Under the pieces are notes generated by a model. That model saw only the letters and a program-made list of their open reading frames with translations. It did no database searches and was not told the origin of the DNA. Positions 53,590 to 62,727 of a stretch of 64,000 bases of DNA are shown in pieces. This DNA comes from Balneolaceae bacterium. Its GTDB lineage: Bacteria > Bacteroidota > Rhodothermia > Balneolales > Balneolaceae. How positions within the stretch are numbered: the stretch's first letter is position 1; each line of letters starts with the position of its first letter. The stretch spans positions 62,001 through 126,000 of the forward strand of contig JAEPNO010000006.1 in assembly GCA_017643365.1 (NCBI GenBank), given 5' to 3'. Made by a program: the position numbers and the translations under genes.

Positions 53590-55443
53590 TTACTCCAACT
53601 CCCATACACTCGTTGTCATTGCGGGGGCTGTAAAATCAACCGAAACGTCGATGCTACCTCCATCAAAAATATGGGTGGCGGTAGAAAAGTGATCGAGGAT
53701 TTCAGCAAGTACTTCTCGGGGGATGGTCACATCCTCATCGTTTTGATTCATAATCACCATCACGTTCTGATCATCGTGTAAACGGAAATACGCATATACA
53801 CCATTCTGTGGCACAAAATGGATCAACGTGCCTTCATGAACTGCTACGGCGTCTTTTCGCCAGTGATTGATGGTTTTAGTGTACTCAAAAATTTCGTTTT
53901 CTTTATCGGTTCGACCTTCTTCGGTAAATACAGAGCGCTCATCACCGGGCCAGCCGCCAGGCATGTTAGGTCTACGATGTTCATCATCACCTCCACGATA
54001 TTCGTGCCCCATCATCAATTCATTGCCGTAATAAATCTGGGGAATTCCACGCGTGGTCATCAAAAAATTGTACGCCATTTTAAACTTACGTTCGTCTTTT
54101 CCGAGACGCTCGAAAATGCGATCCATATCGTGATTATCCATAAAAATGACATTCTTCATCGGATCGGCATACAGAAAATCATTGCCCAATAAATTCCAGA
54201 TGGCCGAAACTCCATTATCCCAGCCAAAGCCTTCGTTAAGCGCTCGGTCGATGGTTTGAGCCAGTGGAAAATCGGTTACACTTGGCAAATGTGATTGATA
54301 ACCGTCATCGGTTCCGGGCTTATCAAATTGCCAATAGGCTTCCGGCGCAGGGAAATTCAACCAAGCTTCACCCACGATATTGAAATTCGGATACGCGGCA
54401 AGCACTTCTTTCGCCCAACGTGCCATATACGCTTGATCTGGAAATACGTACGTATCCATGCGGATGCCATCAATGCCTGAATATTCGATCCACCAAATCG
54501 TGTTTTGGATCAGATAATCGGCGAGGAGTGGCTGGTTTTGATTCAGATCCGGCATTTCCTTCACGAACCAGCCTTTTTCGAGCTTATTCGAATCGAATTC
54601 GCTCGCATATGGATCGGAAGCAACCGGACCTCGGTAGCTGGTCTGACCATATTTTTCCCAGCTGTGCACCCAATCGGTGGTGGGCAGGTCGCTCATCCAC
54701 CAATGTTGATCACCAATGTGATTGTGAATCATGTCCATGATCACTTTCATTCCATTTTGATGGGAGGCCTCAACCAGCATTTTGTATTCTTCATTAGTTC
54801 CCAGGCGACGATCAACACGATACATATCGGTAGCTGCGTAACCATGATAACCACCGTACTCGGGCGTCATGTCATTTTCGAAAATCGGCATCAACCAAAT
54901 AGCCGTCATTCCCTGTTCTTTGATGTAATCGAGATGATTCATCACACCTTCAAGGTCACCACCTTGCCGACGTTCGGGGTTCGTCACATCCGCCGTTTCC
55001 AGCATACCTTCGATGGAATCGTTGTCCGGATTTCCATTTGCAAATCGATCGGGCATCATCAGGTAAATCAAATCCGAAGCGTCGAAACCCATGTGTTTGC
55101 CTTCGGTAGATGCACGTGGTTTTAGTTCAAAATCTACATTCACACGATCCCGGTGACCTTTGAGTAGTTCGATGTCGATCGTGCCGGCCTTTGCTTTGTC
55201 AGATACCTCGAGATACAAAAACAGATAGTTTTTCGAATCCACGGCAATTTGTCGGGTGATTTCCACGCCGGGGTAGTCGATGGTTGCTCGATACTCGCCC
55301 AGATTCTCGCCATAGAGTTGAATTTGAAGCTCCTGAACAGGCATGTTGGTCCACCAGAAAGGAGGTTCTACTTTTTCAACTTGAGCTAAAGTCGCCGAAC
55401 AAAGAAGCAGGCTGGCGGCAAAGGATAGAAACGCGTTTTTCAT
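53590..55443 (-). CDS. GH13 alpha-amylase / cyclomaltodextrinase-like enzyme, exported
   Basis: 617 residues with an N-terminal signal peptide (LSFAASLLLCSATLAQ). An N-terminal beta-domain (about 25-115, PPFWWTNMPVQELQIQLYGE) precedes the catalytic barrel. GH13 region I is MDMIHNHIG. The nucleophile region II is GIRMDTYVF, region III with the acid/base is GEAWLN and region IV is FMDNHDMDRI. A C-terminal beta-domain closes it. The architecture is that of neopullulanase/SusA-type enzymes cleaving starch-derived oligosaccharides in the periplasm. Confidence 0.94.
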   Translation of the reverse strand: MKNAFLSFAASLLLCSATLAQVEKVEPPFWWTNMPVQELQIQLYGENLGEYRATIDYPGVEITRQIAVDSKNYLFLYLEVSDKAKAGTIDIELLKGHRDRVNVDFELKPRASTEGKHMGFDASDLIYLMMPDRFANGNPDNDSIEGMLETADVTNPERRQGGDLEGVMNHLDYIKEQGMTAIWLMPIFENDMTPEYGGYHGYAATDMYRVDRRLGTNEEYKMLVEASHQNGMKVIMDMIHNHIGDQHWWMSDLPTTDWVHSWEKYGQTSYRGPVASDPYASEFDSNKLEKGWFVKEMPDLNQNQPLLADYLIQNTIWWIEYSGIDGIRMDTYVFPDQAYMARWAKEVLAAYPNFNIVGEAWLNFPAPEAYWQFDKPGTDDGYQSHLPSVTDFPLAQTIDRALNEGFGWDNGVSAIWNLLGNDFLYADPMKNVIFMDNHDMDRIFERLGKDERKFKMAYNFLMTTRGIPQIYYGNELMMGHEYRGGDDEHRRPNMPGGWPGDERSVFTEEGRTDKENEIFEYTKTINHWRKDAVAVHEGTLIHFVPQNGVYAYFRLHDDQNVMVIMNQNDEDVTIPREVLAEILDHFSTATHIFDGGSIDVSVDFTAPAMTTSVWELE

Positions 55444-55542
55444 GAATGTGTGATTAAGTCAAAGATTCGAATGACAGAAAGTACCAAACCAATGCTTTAG
55501 AATCAGATGTAAGTGCTTACAATTTTATGTGAAAGCGGTGAA

Positions 55543-56079
55543 TTATTGATGTACTACAAATTCAATCGATTGAGACTCAACTCCGATGTATTTCATGTTT
55601 AGAACATATTCGGGGCATTCAGATGAACCAAATTCAACAGATCCATCCGAGAGCATTATGTAATTACCGGTTCTATTTAGGGTGATTTCTGCTTCGAATT
55701 CATAATTTCCGGTTTCAGAGTTATAAGGGGCAACAAATGAAGTAGAATTCTTGCCTTGGCTACCTTTTCGAAAAGTTAATTTATTATCAATGAAGAAATC
55801 GGCCTTTCCTTCCCATGAAATTAATTGCACTAACCCTGTTTCGTCCCCGGTTGATTCTAAAAGGTTGACCATCTCCCCAAAATATTCGTTCGAATTTGGA
55901 ACTGATATTCTAAGAATTATAGTGTCTCCAACTTCAAATGACTCTTGTAAAGGTGAGACGGAAATCAGAGGTGCGTAGCTGTTTTGTTCCCAATTCTCGA
56001 TGAGAGAGCACTCATTTTCGAAACATTGAATAGCTAATAAATATGGACTTAGAATAAGTAAAAAGTATATGTTCTTCAC
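55543..56079 (-). CDS. exported protein of unknown function
   Basis: About 178 residues, starting from a GTG at 56079 with a signal peptide (KNIYFLLILSPYLLAIQC) that ends in a possible lipobox cysteine. The rest is strand-rich, without recognised motifs. Several further cysteines (ENECSL, SSECPEY) could form disulphides. It stands alone; the gene to its left is a convergent-free amylase 100 bases away. No function can be suggested. Confidence 0.6.
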   Translation of the reverse strand: MKNIYFLLILSPYLLAIQCFENECSLIENWEQNSYAPLISVSPLQESFEVGDTIILRISVPNSNEYFGEMVNLLESTGDETGLVQLISWEGKADFFIDNKLTFRKGSQGKNSTSFVAPYNSETGNYEFEAEITLNRTGNYIMLSDGSVEFGSSECPEYVLNMKYIGVESQSIEFVVHQ

Positions 56080-56273
56080 GTTGGGGAATAAAGATTACTA
56101 TGAGTGTTTGACTATACGTGATTACAAATCTAATATTTCACATAATCAAAGAAGATCATTGATCTTAATGATTAATTAATGTTAGGCACCTCTATAACAT
56201 TTTGATAGATTCTCGTACAGGTACCTTCGAAATAAATCAGGGCACCCAAAATTGGGAAATACGAGACAGAACC

Positions 56274-57059
56274 ATGAGTAACGATCGGTTATACACTGAA
56301 AAGGAAATCAGTAAGATTTTAAAGCGGGCGGGGGAAATTCAAGCTTCTGAAAGGGAGAAAGTTACGATGGGGTTATCGCTTGAGGAGTTACAACAACTGG
56401 CAGAAGAAGTGGGCCTAGAGCCGGATATCATCGCGAATGTTGCCGAAACCATCGACATTGAACCTGAAAACGAAGATGAGGGGTTTCTTTCATCATTAAT
56501 GATGCCCACCAAAATTGATGTCGAACATGTTATTCAAGGTGAAATATCGGAAGATGAATGGCCGGAGGTAGTGGCCATGATGGAGCGCCATTCCGGTAAG
56601 GCGGGGATTTCATCGCAAGTAGGAAAGTTATTGGAGTGAACCGCTGAAACGAACAATACAACGCATAAACTTTCACTAATTCCCGGTACCGATCAAACCA
56701 AACTTATTTACCAAGGGCTGTTTGGCAAACTTGCTATGGCATGGACGATTCCAATAGTTGTAAATGTTGGCTTTTGGACCATTTTCCTGGCGATGCTAAA
56801 TCTGGGCATGATTGGCATCCCCATCGGTCTTGCAGCTACCTTTATTACGTATTTAGTAGTTTTAAGAGGGTTTAAAAACTACATCAAGAAAAAGAAAAAC
56901 TCGGTTCGACATACCTTTATTAAAGTGAAAGGACTTGTTTCAAAAAGCACGCCTATAGAGGAAAAATCAGCAACAAAGTCCGCCGATTACATTCAGTTTC
57001 CCGATGCATTTGATGAAGATGATTCGAATGAAAATTTTGGCAAGAATAGGGTGAGATAA
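56274..57059 (+). pseudogene. two-helix membrane protein interrupted by an in-frame TGA
   Basis: One frame of 262 codons from the ATG at 56274, with a TGA at codon 122 (56637-56639). The first part is soluble (LYTEKEISKILKRAGEIQAS, then LSLEELQQLAEEVGLEPDII), ending GISSQVGKLLE-stop. The frame goes on as TAETNNTTHKLSLIP, then a strand and two membrane helices (AWTIPIVVNVGFWTIFLAM, IGIPIGLAATFITYLVVL). In the related protein layout I recall, Trp stands at this place (LEWTA), so TGG to TGA is the simplest cause. The family function is unknown. Confidence 0.75.
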
Positions 57060-57160
57060 GAGTCTATCTCAATCAACGAGTTTTCTTATCAACCTAAATT
57101 CGTTGTTTACCTCCAAATTTATCCATTCTGTGGTTTCGTGTTTTTGTGGCAAAACTTTGG

Positions 57161-58018
57161 TTACCTAGAAAATCGAACCAAATTTCCCAGCTCCAATTCT
57201 CTGCCGGTAGTCGATTTCAAACCTAGTGTGGTAGCTTCGAACTTTTTTGGCCAACCTCGAATTCCTCGCAGCATTTTTTTTAGATCAGGAAGTGGAAGTT
57301 GTGGCGAGTAGGTATTCAAAATCAGGAATTGATGCTCGGGATCAAGAATCTTAAGAATATTGGAAAGAAGCGGCTCCAGATCGTTGTTTAGTTTCCAGTT
57401 TTTGCCTTTTGGAACCATACCAAAAATCGGCGGATCGAGAATCACTCCATGGAATTTTTCTCCGCGCTTGATGCAACGCTCAACATACTTTCGAGCATCT
57501 TCAACAATCCAGCGAATCGTAGAAATATCGTTGAGATCAGCATTTTCGCGAGCCCAATTTACCGCTGTTTTTGAGGAATCAACGTGGGTGACTTTTGCCC
57601 CGACTCGATCCGCAACCAACGAAGCCCCGCCGGTGTATGCGAACAAATTTAGAATGCGTGGTTGGGTGCCGGATTCTGAAATGTGAGCGCATTGTTCGAC
57701 AATAAAATCCCAGTTTTCTGCCTGCTCGGGAAATATCCCCAAATGCTTAAAGGCGGTTTCTTTTAGCTGAAACAGAATCGAAATCTCGTCCTGCTGATAT
57801 TCGATCGTAAAGTCAGGAACGGGTTTATTCCAGCTCCCTTTTTGTCCTTTTTGCTCTGTAAAGCGATGCGTGGCTACATCCCACAACGAAACAGCACCTT
57901 TTTTCGATGTTGCCGATGGTTCCGGCCGATCCACCACCAAATCCCCAAACCGCTCCAGTTTTCGTCCTTCGCCGATATCAATGAGTTCGTAAGATTTCCA
58001 GGATGTTGGGTATTTCAT
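57161..58018 (-). CDS. class I SAM-dependent methyltransferase, RlmI/RlmK-like
   Basis: 285 residues of the PF10672-type family. The S-adenosylmethionine loop is ILNLFAYTGGASLVADRVGA, with THVDSSKTAVNWARENADL after it. The catalytic-side motif is ILDPPIFGMVPKGKNWKL. The N-terminal part (YELIDIGEGRKLERFGDLVV) is the usual lead-in. Relatives methylate cytosine or guanine in 23S rRNA, but no PUA domain is present, so the exact target is open. The hairpin repeats at 58031 and 58084 lie just upstream. Confidence 0.85.
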   Translation of the reverse strand: MKYPTSWKSYELIDIGEGRKLERFGDLVVDRPEPSATSKKGAVSLWDVATHRFTEQKGQKGSWNKPVPDFTIEYQQDEISILFQLKETAFKHLGIFPEQAENWDFIVEQCAHISESGTQPRILNLFAYTGGASLVADRVGAKVTHVDSSKTAVNWARENADLNDISTIRWIVEDARKYVERCIKRGEKFHGVILDPPIFGMVPKGKNWKLNNDLEPLLSNILKILDPEHQFLILNTYSPQLPLPDLKKMLRGIRGWPKKFEATTLGLKSTTGRELELGNLVRFSR

Positions 58019-58030
58019 GGTTTATTAATA

Positions 58031-58065
58031 AAAAGTCCCCTCTTGAGAGGGGATTTAGGGGTGTG
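58031..58065. repeat. dispersed hairpin repeat, intergenic copy
   Basis: This is the intergenic partner of the in-frame copy inside hsdM (7947-7981). The internal hairpin is CCCCTCTTGAGAGGGG. It lies just upstream of the methyltransferase start. Confidence 0.8.
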
Positions 58066-58089
58066 TTGAATTACAATATTGACCTAATC

Positions 58090-58150
58090 TACACCTACAC
58101 ATAAAGTTTCGGTGCATAAATATCTTCTCCTTAACAAGGAGAAGGACTTG
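58090..58150. repeat. reversed copy of the TTTATGCACCGAAAC repeat segment
   Basis: GTTTCGGTGCATAAA (58106-58120) is the reverse complement of the variant segment at 24970 and 29908. It is followed by a 9-base stem CTTCTCCTT/AAGGAGAAG and GGACTT. The order of parts is the same as in the arrays, reversed. Confidence 0.75.
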
Positions 58151-58240
58151 TTGATATAATATTTAGTTTAGCAAAAAGCTCTTATGCATTGAGCGAAAAA
58201 CCTCTGTTGTAGGATTTAATGACTCAATTAAAGTGAGTTC

Positions 58241-59311
58241 TTATTCTTCACCCAAGAATATATCCACCAGTTTCCAGTGTAAATCGTCAAAACCAACACT
58301 AGATCGATTGATCGTGTAGGCGATTACCATGTTGTGTTCTTTGTTGATCAAAAACATGGTGCTACCGCCCACTGAGCCACCGGAATGTCCGACCCAACGC
58401 TCTCCGTTGTGCGATAAATTACTCCAGCCCATCCCGTAGTTGGTCGACTCGCCATTGGTTAAGGTTAAGGGTGTCATCAAATCATTATGCACACGTTCGG
58501 GTTGATAATCGTAATCGAGATAAGCGGCACCGAAACGAATTAAATCTTCGGTAGTACCTACAAAACCACCACCGGCCCACTTGTAGGAATTATCAACATA
58601 TGGGGCAACGAGGTTGTCGCCACCAACCGGCACATAAAAAGTAGTAAGATTCGGGATTTCCTGATTCGTCCACTCTGGAACAGTGTTGTTCATTTCCAGC
58701 GGATCGAAGACATGATCTTTCATATAGCCTAGAAACTCTTCTTCAGAAGCTCCTTCAATCACAGCCGAAATCAGATTCCAGCCATAGCTCGAATAACTAT
58801 ACTGAGTGCCCGGCTCAAATAACAAAGGATCATCCGCAAAAATAGTGAGTCCTTCATCTACCGTAGAAAATAGCTTCGTGCTCATAAACTCGGTGCCTCT
58901 GTAATGGCGAATTCCGGCGATATGTCCCGCCACCTGACGGACAGTGATATCGTAGTCCTTTTTCGGGAAATTCGGTACGTACGTTTGAACGATGGTGTCG
59001 GGATCGAGCCTATCTTTTTTCATCAAATCACCCATTGCCGCCGCTGTTAGTGTTTTTGACACACTTCCGATTCGGAACTTGGTTAGGGCCGGATCAACCG
59101 GTGTTTGAGTTTCGATATCAGCATACCCAAATCCTTCGCTCCAGATCATTTCATCTCCCAAATAAATGGAAACAGCCATGCCGGGCAGGCTTTTATCTTC
59201 AACAAACGACTCAACCAAAGCCTCTGCTTTCGCAATATTTTGCTGAAGGGATTGGGCATTTAAAACTACAGGTGCACCAAGAAGTACGGCAATCAGGATT
59301 AGTTTTCGCAT
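58241..59311 (-). CDS. exported serine hydrolase, beta-lactamase/class C fold
   Basis: 356 residues with a signal peptide (KLILIAVLLGAPVVLNAQ). The SxxK nucleophile motif is SVSK in FRIGSVSKTLTAAAMG, the Tyr motif is YSSYGWN, and the third motif region is HSGGSVGGSTMF. It therefore belongs to the beta-lactamase/DD-peptidase/esterase group, with D-peptide or ester substrates; resistance activity cannot be inferred. It is followed in the same direction by no close gene, and the M20 genes upstream (59322-61920) are probably co-transcribed with it. Confidence 0.92.
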   Translation of the reverse strand: MRKLILIAVLLGAPVVLNAQSLQQNIAKAEALVESFVEDKSLPGMAVSIYLGDEMIWSEGFGYADIETQTPVDPALTKFRIGSVSKTLTAAAMGDLMKKDRLDPDTIVQTYVPNFPKKDYDITVRQVAGHIAGIRHYRGTEFMSTKLFSTVDEGLTIFADDPLLFEPGTQYSYSSYGWNLISAVIEGASEEEFLGYMKDHVFDPLEMNNTVPEWTNQEIPNLTTFYVPVGGDNLVAPYVDNSYKWAGGGFVGTTEDLIRFGAAYLDYDYQPERVHNDLMTPLTLTNGESTNYGMGWSNLSHNGERWVGHSGGSVGGSTMFLINKEHNMVIAYTINRSSVGFDDLHWKLVDIFLGEE

Positions 59312-59321
59312 AGTGTGTTTG

Positions 59322-60614
59322 TTAGAGTTTTTCCATCTGAGTGAGGCGGTAAATCAGTAATGCCGCACGTTGTGTTAACTTCATATAGGAAGGAGTGTGC
59401 AGCATCTCGTTCGGGCTATGAGCGCCACGACCAATTACCCCAAGTCCATCTAATCCGCCTTCAATATAATTAGCGACAAAAGAGATGTCGGCGGCCCCAC
59501 GTCGACCGGGATCGAAAGCTTCAACCGGGCCAATTCCCATATCTTCGCTAACCCCGCTTAAAACATCAAGCACTTTCATATTTCCATCGGTGGGTGCCAT
59601 TGGCGGATAGCCTTTGTTGAAAGTAAAAGTAGAGGTAGTTTGAGGAAGTGATTCTGAAACTATTTCTTCCATTTTCTTAACTACACGTTCCCCTTGATCT
59701 TCGGTTAGGTATCGTAAATCCCCTTTGATTACCGTCTTTTTTGGAACGATGTTGGTCTTACCACTCATTTCTCCGGTTTGGTTTTCATCGTCGAAGTTAA
59801 CTTCGTTTCCGCCAACAATCATGGCCGCATTAAAGGTGAGATATTCTTCCTGAAGCTCATTATAAAATCGATGCAAAATTCGTCCGGCTTCATATACCGA
59901 GCCTGCCCCAACTCGCTCACTAAAAACCCCGGATGAATGAGCTTGAACACCTTCAATTTCAATCAACCAGCTATTTGAGGACCTGCGTGCAACCGTTGCA
60001 TAATGCCAACCTGAAGCGCCTTCGAAACCCAAAGCAATATCGGATTGCTTAGCTGCTTCAACCAGATGATACCGCGATATAGATGTGGGTTTACCCGCTT
60101 TTTCCTCGTCACCTGTTAAAACTACGGTAATCGTTGCATCTTCCAACGCTCCGGCCTCATTTAATGCTTTGAGCGCATATAGAATCATAACATTTCCGCC
60201 TTTCATATCAGCAATGCCTGGACCTGCAATGGTAGAATCGTTGAGCATTTCGGCTTTTTGAAAAGGGCTATTTGGCTCAAAAACCGTGTCCAAATGACCA
60301 ATGAGCAAGAGTTTTAATCCTGAAGTTCCTTTTTTGCGAGCAATGAAATGCCCGCCACGGTTTACTTCGCTTTGATCAACCCATTCGGTTTCGAAGCCTA
60401 ATTCGTTGTACGCTTGGATGTATCTTTTTCCCAACGCTTGAACACCTTCCGGATTCATCGATCCAGTGTTCATATTTACATTTTCGATCAAGAAATCGAC
60501 CGCTTCGTCATGATTTGACTCTATCGAGCTAAGAATTGACTGTTCAACATCGCTCAGAGATTGAGCGAAACTAACTGACGGGATAAGTAATAGTAAGAGT
60601 AATAGCTTCTTCAT
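59322..60614 (-). CDS. M20-family metallopeptidase, glutamate carboxypeptidase-like, exported
   Basis: 430 residues from the ATG at 60614, which begins the signal peptide KKLLLLLLLIPSVSFAQ. The upstream GTG/TTG alternative would run into the preceding gene. Metal ligands: LIGHLDTVFE, GIADMKGGNVM, catalytic Glu pair in VLTGDEEKAGKP and the late His in GRGAHSPNE. The dimerisation insert is present between. It resembles carboxypeptidase G2-type enzymes removing C-terminal Glu or related residues. It begins 2 bases after the preceding M20 gene stops. Confidence 0.92.
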   Translation of the reverse strand: MKKLLLLLLLIPSVSFAQSLSDVEQSILSSIESNHDEAVDFLIENVNMNTGSMNPEGVQALGKRYIQAYNELGFETEWVDQSEVNRGGHFIARKKGTSGLKLLLIGHLDTVFEPNSPFQKAEMLNDSTIAGPGIADMKGGNVMILYALKALNEAGALEDATITVVLTGDEEKAGKPTSISRYHLVEAAKQSDIALGFEGASGWHYATVARRSSNSWLIEIEGVQAHSSGVFSERVGAGSVYEAGRILHRFYNELQEEYLTFNAAMIVGGNEVNFDDENQTGEMSGKTNIVPKKTVIKGDLRYLTEDQGERVVKKMEEIVSESLPQTTSTFTFNKGYPPMAPTDGNMKVLDVLSGVSEDMGIGPVEAFDPGRRGAADISFVANYIEGGLDGLGVIGRGAHSPNEMLHTPSYMKLTQRAALLIYRLTQMEKL

Positions 60615-60615
60615 G

Positions 60616-61920
60616 TTATTTTCCTGCGGATCGTTCAAAGTAGTCGATTACGAGATTGCTCATAGCTCTGACGCCCAATTTCAATCCCGATTCGTCGATG
60701 TAAAAGTCGGGGGTGTGATGCCCGGCTGCGGTTCCTCCCGGAGGTAATCCACCTAAAAAGAAATACAAGCCCGGAACTTCTTCCTGGAAGAAAGAAAAAT
60801 CTTCGGCTCCGGTAATCGCGTTGATGTAATTCACCTTGTCGGCACCGGCTACTTCTTGTAAGGTCGGTAGCATCATGGCTGTTAATTCAGGATCGTTGTA
60901 GGTGATCGGGTAGCCTTCGCGAATGTTGAGAATGGCTTCGGCTCCGTTACTTTCTGCTGTGTTGATAACCACAGTTTCGAGTCGCTCAAATAACTTCTCG
61001 CGCATTCCGGCATCCAGCGTTCGGATAGTTCCCTCCATGTACACTTCTTCGGGGATGATGTTGCTTCGAACGCCGCCATGAATTTGCCCAACGGTGATGA
61101 CTGCTGCTTGAGTGGTTAAATTTAGATTTCGACTAACAATAGACTGAATATTGTTGATGATTTGCGATGCCGTCACAATCGGATCGACTCCCGTCCACGG
61201 CGCAGAACCATGTGCTTGTTTTCCTTTTACGGTGATTTCGTAGCTGTTTACCGCAGCCATGATTCCGCGATCCCGGTAATTAATTTGCCCTACAGGAGTT
61301 GCATCCGATATGTGTAACCCAAAAATGACGTCCACATCAGGATTGGTGAGCACGCCTTCTTCCACCATCATTTTAGCGCCACCATTTTCTCCCGGAGGTG
61401 CTCCTTCCTCAGCAGGTTGAAAAATGAACTTCACAGTACCGGATAGCTCATCCTTCATTTCGGTAAGTATCTGAGCTACTCCCATCAAAATGGCGATGTG
61501 AGTATCGTGACCGCAGGCATGCATCACGGGTACTTCTTTGCCTTGATATTCGCCCATCATTTCAGATTTAAATGGTAGGTCGTTTCGCTCGGGAACGGGC
61601 AAGGCGTCCATGTCGGCCCGAAGTGCAACCACGGGACCGGGCTTTCCGCCTTCAAGAATCGCCACTACACCGGTATGTGCAATTCCGGTTTCAACATCGA
61701 GCCCCAGCGATTCTAAATGCTCTGTTACTTTAGCTGCAGTGTTGAATTCCCGGTTCGATAACTCCGGATTTTCATGAAAATAGCGGCGCCATTCAATCAC
61801 CTGATTTTCGAGATCATCCGCACGTTGATCGATTATAGCTTTGAGATTCGAGTTCTGTGCGCTGATTTCAGGAACGAGAAACAGCAAGAATAGAGGTAGA
61901 GCAACAAGTAATTTTTTCAT
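60616..61920 (-). CDS. M20-family amidohydrolase (IAA-amino acid/hippurate hydrolase-like), exported
   Basis: 434 residues from the ATG at 61920, where a good signal peptide begins (KKLLVALPLFLLFLVPEISA); the frame is open further upstream through repeat-derived sequence. Metal-site motifs: RADMDALPVPE, MHACGHDTHIAILMG, QPAEEGAPPGENGG and ITGAEDFSFF. These are typical of aminoacylase-like M20D enzymes that hydrolyse N-acyl amino acids. It is the first gene of an apparent three-gene leftward unit of exported hydrolases. Confidence 0.92.
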   Translation of the reverse strand: MKKLLVALPLFLLFLVPEISAQNSNLKAIIDQRADDLENQVIEWRRYFHENPELSNREFNTAAKVTEHLESLGLDVETGIAHTGVVAILEGGKPGPVVALRADMDALPVPERNDLPFKSEMMGEYQGKEVPVMHACGHDTHIAILMGVAQILTEMKDELSGTVKFIFQPAEEGAPPGENGGAKMMVEEGVLTNPDVDVIFGLHISDATPVGQINYRDRGIMAAVNSYEITVKGKQAHGSAPWTGVDPIVTASQIINNIQSIVSRNLNLTTQAAVITVGQIHGGVRSNIIPEEVYMEGTIRTLDAGMREKLFERLETVVINTAESNGAEAILNIREGYPITYNDPELTAMMLPTLQEVAGADKVNYINAITGAEDFSFFQEEVPGLYFFLGGLPPGGTAAGHHTPDFYIDESGLKLGVRAMSNLVIDYFERSAGK

Positions 61921-62061
61921 TGAGCAATAAGTTTTGAATTCGCCCAAAAATGTAGAGGAAATGCGGTGGAAAACAAAAGAACAATAGAACATTGAACAGT
62001 TGAACAAGCTGAACTTCGAACTCTGGAGAATTACGAATATGAGAGATAAGATTTTCGATTT

Positions 62062-62160
62062 ACGAATTAAATAATCACAGACATCTAAAAAAGGAAATGA
62101 AGTTAATTTACAAAAAGACTCAAACAACGAGCTCCCTCTCCTGTAGGAGAGGGTCGGGGC
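62062..62160. repeat. AATCACAGACA-type repeat, copy A
   Basis: It runs from ACGAATTAAATAATCACAGA to a hairpin with a 9-base stem (CCCTCTCCT-GT-AGGAGAGGG, 62134-62153) and a G-rich tail. It is nearly identical to copy C. Confidence 0.8.
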
Positions 62161-62445
62161 GGGGTGGTGATGAACAAACGAGCAGTTAAACTCGGGTGAA
62201 TTACGAATAAGCGAGTAACGAAATAAGAATTACGAATTTTCTACACCAAGTCACACTGAGTGAAAGCGAAGTGTCAACGAAATTTTAAATATGGCATTGA
62301 GCCAGTGCTTTACTCGATTAGATCTGCAGATCAGACTTCGATAATAAAAAAATTACTGTGTACGATTTATAATTAGTCTCCCCTTGAGGGGAGTACCGTC
62401 CGCCAACCGGCGGATGGGGAGGGGTGTTCGGTGATGTGATGAATT

Positions 62446-62548
62446 ACGAATTGACTAATCACAGACACTTTGAAATGAAATGAAGTTATTCTACAAATTG
62501 ACTCAAACAACGAGCTCCCTCTCCTGCAGGAGAGGGTCGGGGTGAGGT
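62446..62548. repeat. AATCACAGACA-type repeat, copy B
   Basis: Same order of parts as copy A but more diverged in the middle. The hairpin loop is GC instead of GT. Confidence 0.8.
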
Positions 62549-62597
62549 TAGAAGAACATTGAACATCGAACAATCGAACTTTGAATACTAGAGAAAT

Positions 62598-62701
62598 ACG
62601 AATTAACTAATCACAGACATCTAAAAAAGGAAATGAAGTTAATTTACAAAAAGACTCAAACAACGAGCTCCCTCTCCTGTAGGAGAGGGTCAGGGTGAGG
62701 T
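62598..62701. repeat. AATCACAGACA-type repeat, copy C
   Basis: It matches copy A almost base for base from ACTAATCACAGACATC to the end of the hairpin, about 27 bases before the stop of the TolB-like gene. Confidence 0.8.
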
Positions 62702-62727
62702 GTATTAATAACATCGATAGAACTTAA

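Larger units (their letters stand above)
61921..62727. other. intergenic region built of repeats
   Basis: The 807 bases hold three copies of a repeat of about 100 bases (62062-62160, 62446-62548, 62598-62701). They also hold GAACATTGAACA-rich simple sequence near 61987 and 62553, a degraded GTCA module near 62255 and a CTCCCCTTGAGGGGAG hairpin near 62379. No gene is seen. Confidence 0.75.

Noticed and set aside
15267-57059. Stop codon reassignment explaining the interrupted genes
   Set aside because: All three stop codons are involved, and all three end other genes normally in this window.
60616-62127. Longer N-terminus for the M20 amidohydrolase starting at 62127
   Set aside because: The extra 69 residues are encoded by repeat-derived sequence and would hide a good signal peptide that starts at 61920.
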